Shown here in pieces: positions 41,060-41,256 of a stretch of DNA of 41,256 nucleotides (positions are counted from its first letter, which is position 1; each line of letters opens with the position of its first letter). Origin of the DNA: a virus; the IMG/VR virus record IMGVR_UViG_3300013128_000009, positions 1-41,256 of that record; one strand, 5' to 3'. Position numbers and translations under genes: made by a program. Below the pieces are notes generated by a model, which was not told the DNA's origin, searched no databases, and saw nothing but the letters and a program-made list of their open reading frames with translations.

Positions 41060-41256
41060 ACCGTGACACACGTACGTGGGACGCTCTCGTTGCTCTCGCT
41101 CACAAGAGAGGTGTCGAGGTGCGCGAGAAGGAGAAGGCGTGGCAGATGCACGCGCTCTACTGGCTCGGGTTCATGTGGATCTGGAACCGCGAGTTCTTCC
41201 CGCGCTACGCGACGGCGGCGATCCACATCTACGTCCCCGCTGCGTGGTGGCGCACC
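41056..41256 (+). CDS. Hypothetical protein, 3' end outside window
   Basis: ATG 41056 overlaps the preceding TGA as ATGA, with GGAGAAG upstream; the frame stays open for 67 codons to the window edge. The visible part has a basic N-terminal helix (LVALAHKRGVEVREKEK) and an aromatic-rich stretch (MHALYWLGFMWIWNREFFPR) that is amphipathic rather than plainly membrane-spanning. It is probably part of the same unit as the holin-like gene. Family unknown. Confidence 0.55.
   Translation, partial: MNRDTRTWDALVALAHKRGVEVREKEKAWQMHALYWLGFMWIWNREFFPRYATAAIHIYVPAAWWRT

Noticed and set aside
1-41256. tRNA genes, CRISPR arrays, insertion sequences or integrase
   Set aside because: No cloverleaf, spaced repeat array, transposase-like or recombinase-like frame was seen on either strand by reading; a tRNA or IS search was not possible here.

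Overview
The window is a contiguous block of the late (virion) region of a high-GC, contractile-tailed bacteriophage (myovirus morphology) or a prophage of that type. All genes I accept lie on the + strand, most are separated by a few bases or overlap by ATGA/GTGA, and no tRNA, rRNA, CRISPR array, integrase or transposase is visible. Synonymous choice is strongly skewed (Ala GCG, Ser TCG, Thr ACG, Leu CTC rather than CTG, Lys AAG). That points to a high-GC host. I would guess a myxobacterium-like (Polyangiales) rather than an actinobacterial genome, but no gene here proves it. Terminase, portal and replication genes are absent, so the window is only part of the genome.

Region 1 (1-11910) carries two giant multidomain proteins of the phage 'polyvalent protein' kind. 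The first, open at the left edge, shows a GNAT-like segment, an inorganic-pyrophosphatase-like domain and, most strikingly, segments resembling sigma-70 regions 2/3 and 4. The second joins an HExxH metallopeptidase-like segment to an SNF2-type helicase with a long insertion and a lysine-rich tail. Three small proteins accompany them, one a Com-like zinc ribbon. In other phages such proteins are encoded between portal and capsid genes and are thought to enter the cell with the DNA.

Region 2 (about 11907-21888) is the head and neck module: a promoter and stem-loop, prohead protease, probable scaffold, major capsid protein with an Ig/FN3-like insertion, small head-associated proteins, a fibre-like protein, two tiny or membrane proteins, then connector, head-completion and tail-terminator-like proteins. 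Region 3 (21902-27377) is the contractile tail: sheath, tube, two overlapping chaperone-like ORFs and tape measure. Region 4 (27381-37807) is the baseplate with interleaved fibre-type genes: hub, spike, a LysM/gp25-like protein, baseplate J, a PKD-like protein, a shaft-repeat fibre, a TIG-domain protein and a gpI-like wedge protein. Region 5 (37823-41256) is a large beta-helix tail fibre or spike, a holin-like membrane protein, a tiny cysteine-containing protein and a gene cut by the right edge.

Regulatory structure is concentrated in a few gaps. Perfect inverted repeats sit before or between 12018, 15465, 15790, 18003, 24686 and 40517. At 24686 and 40517 the hairpin pairs the Shine-Dalgarno sequence, while a GCTANNNT (-10-like) element lies within the hairpin, the arrangement used by some T4 late genes to silence long read-through messages and translate only messages started inside the hairpin. 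With the sigma-like protein, this suggests a testable hypothesis: a virion-delivered or phage-encoded sigma-type factor acting on -10-only promoters of this phage.
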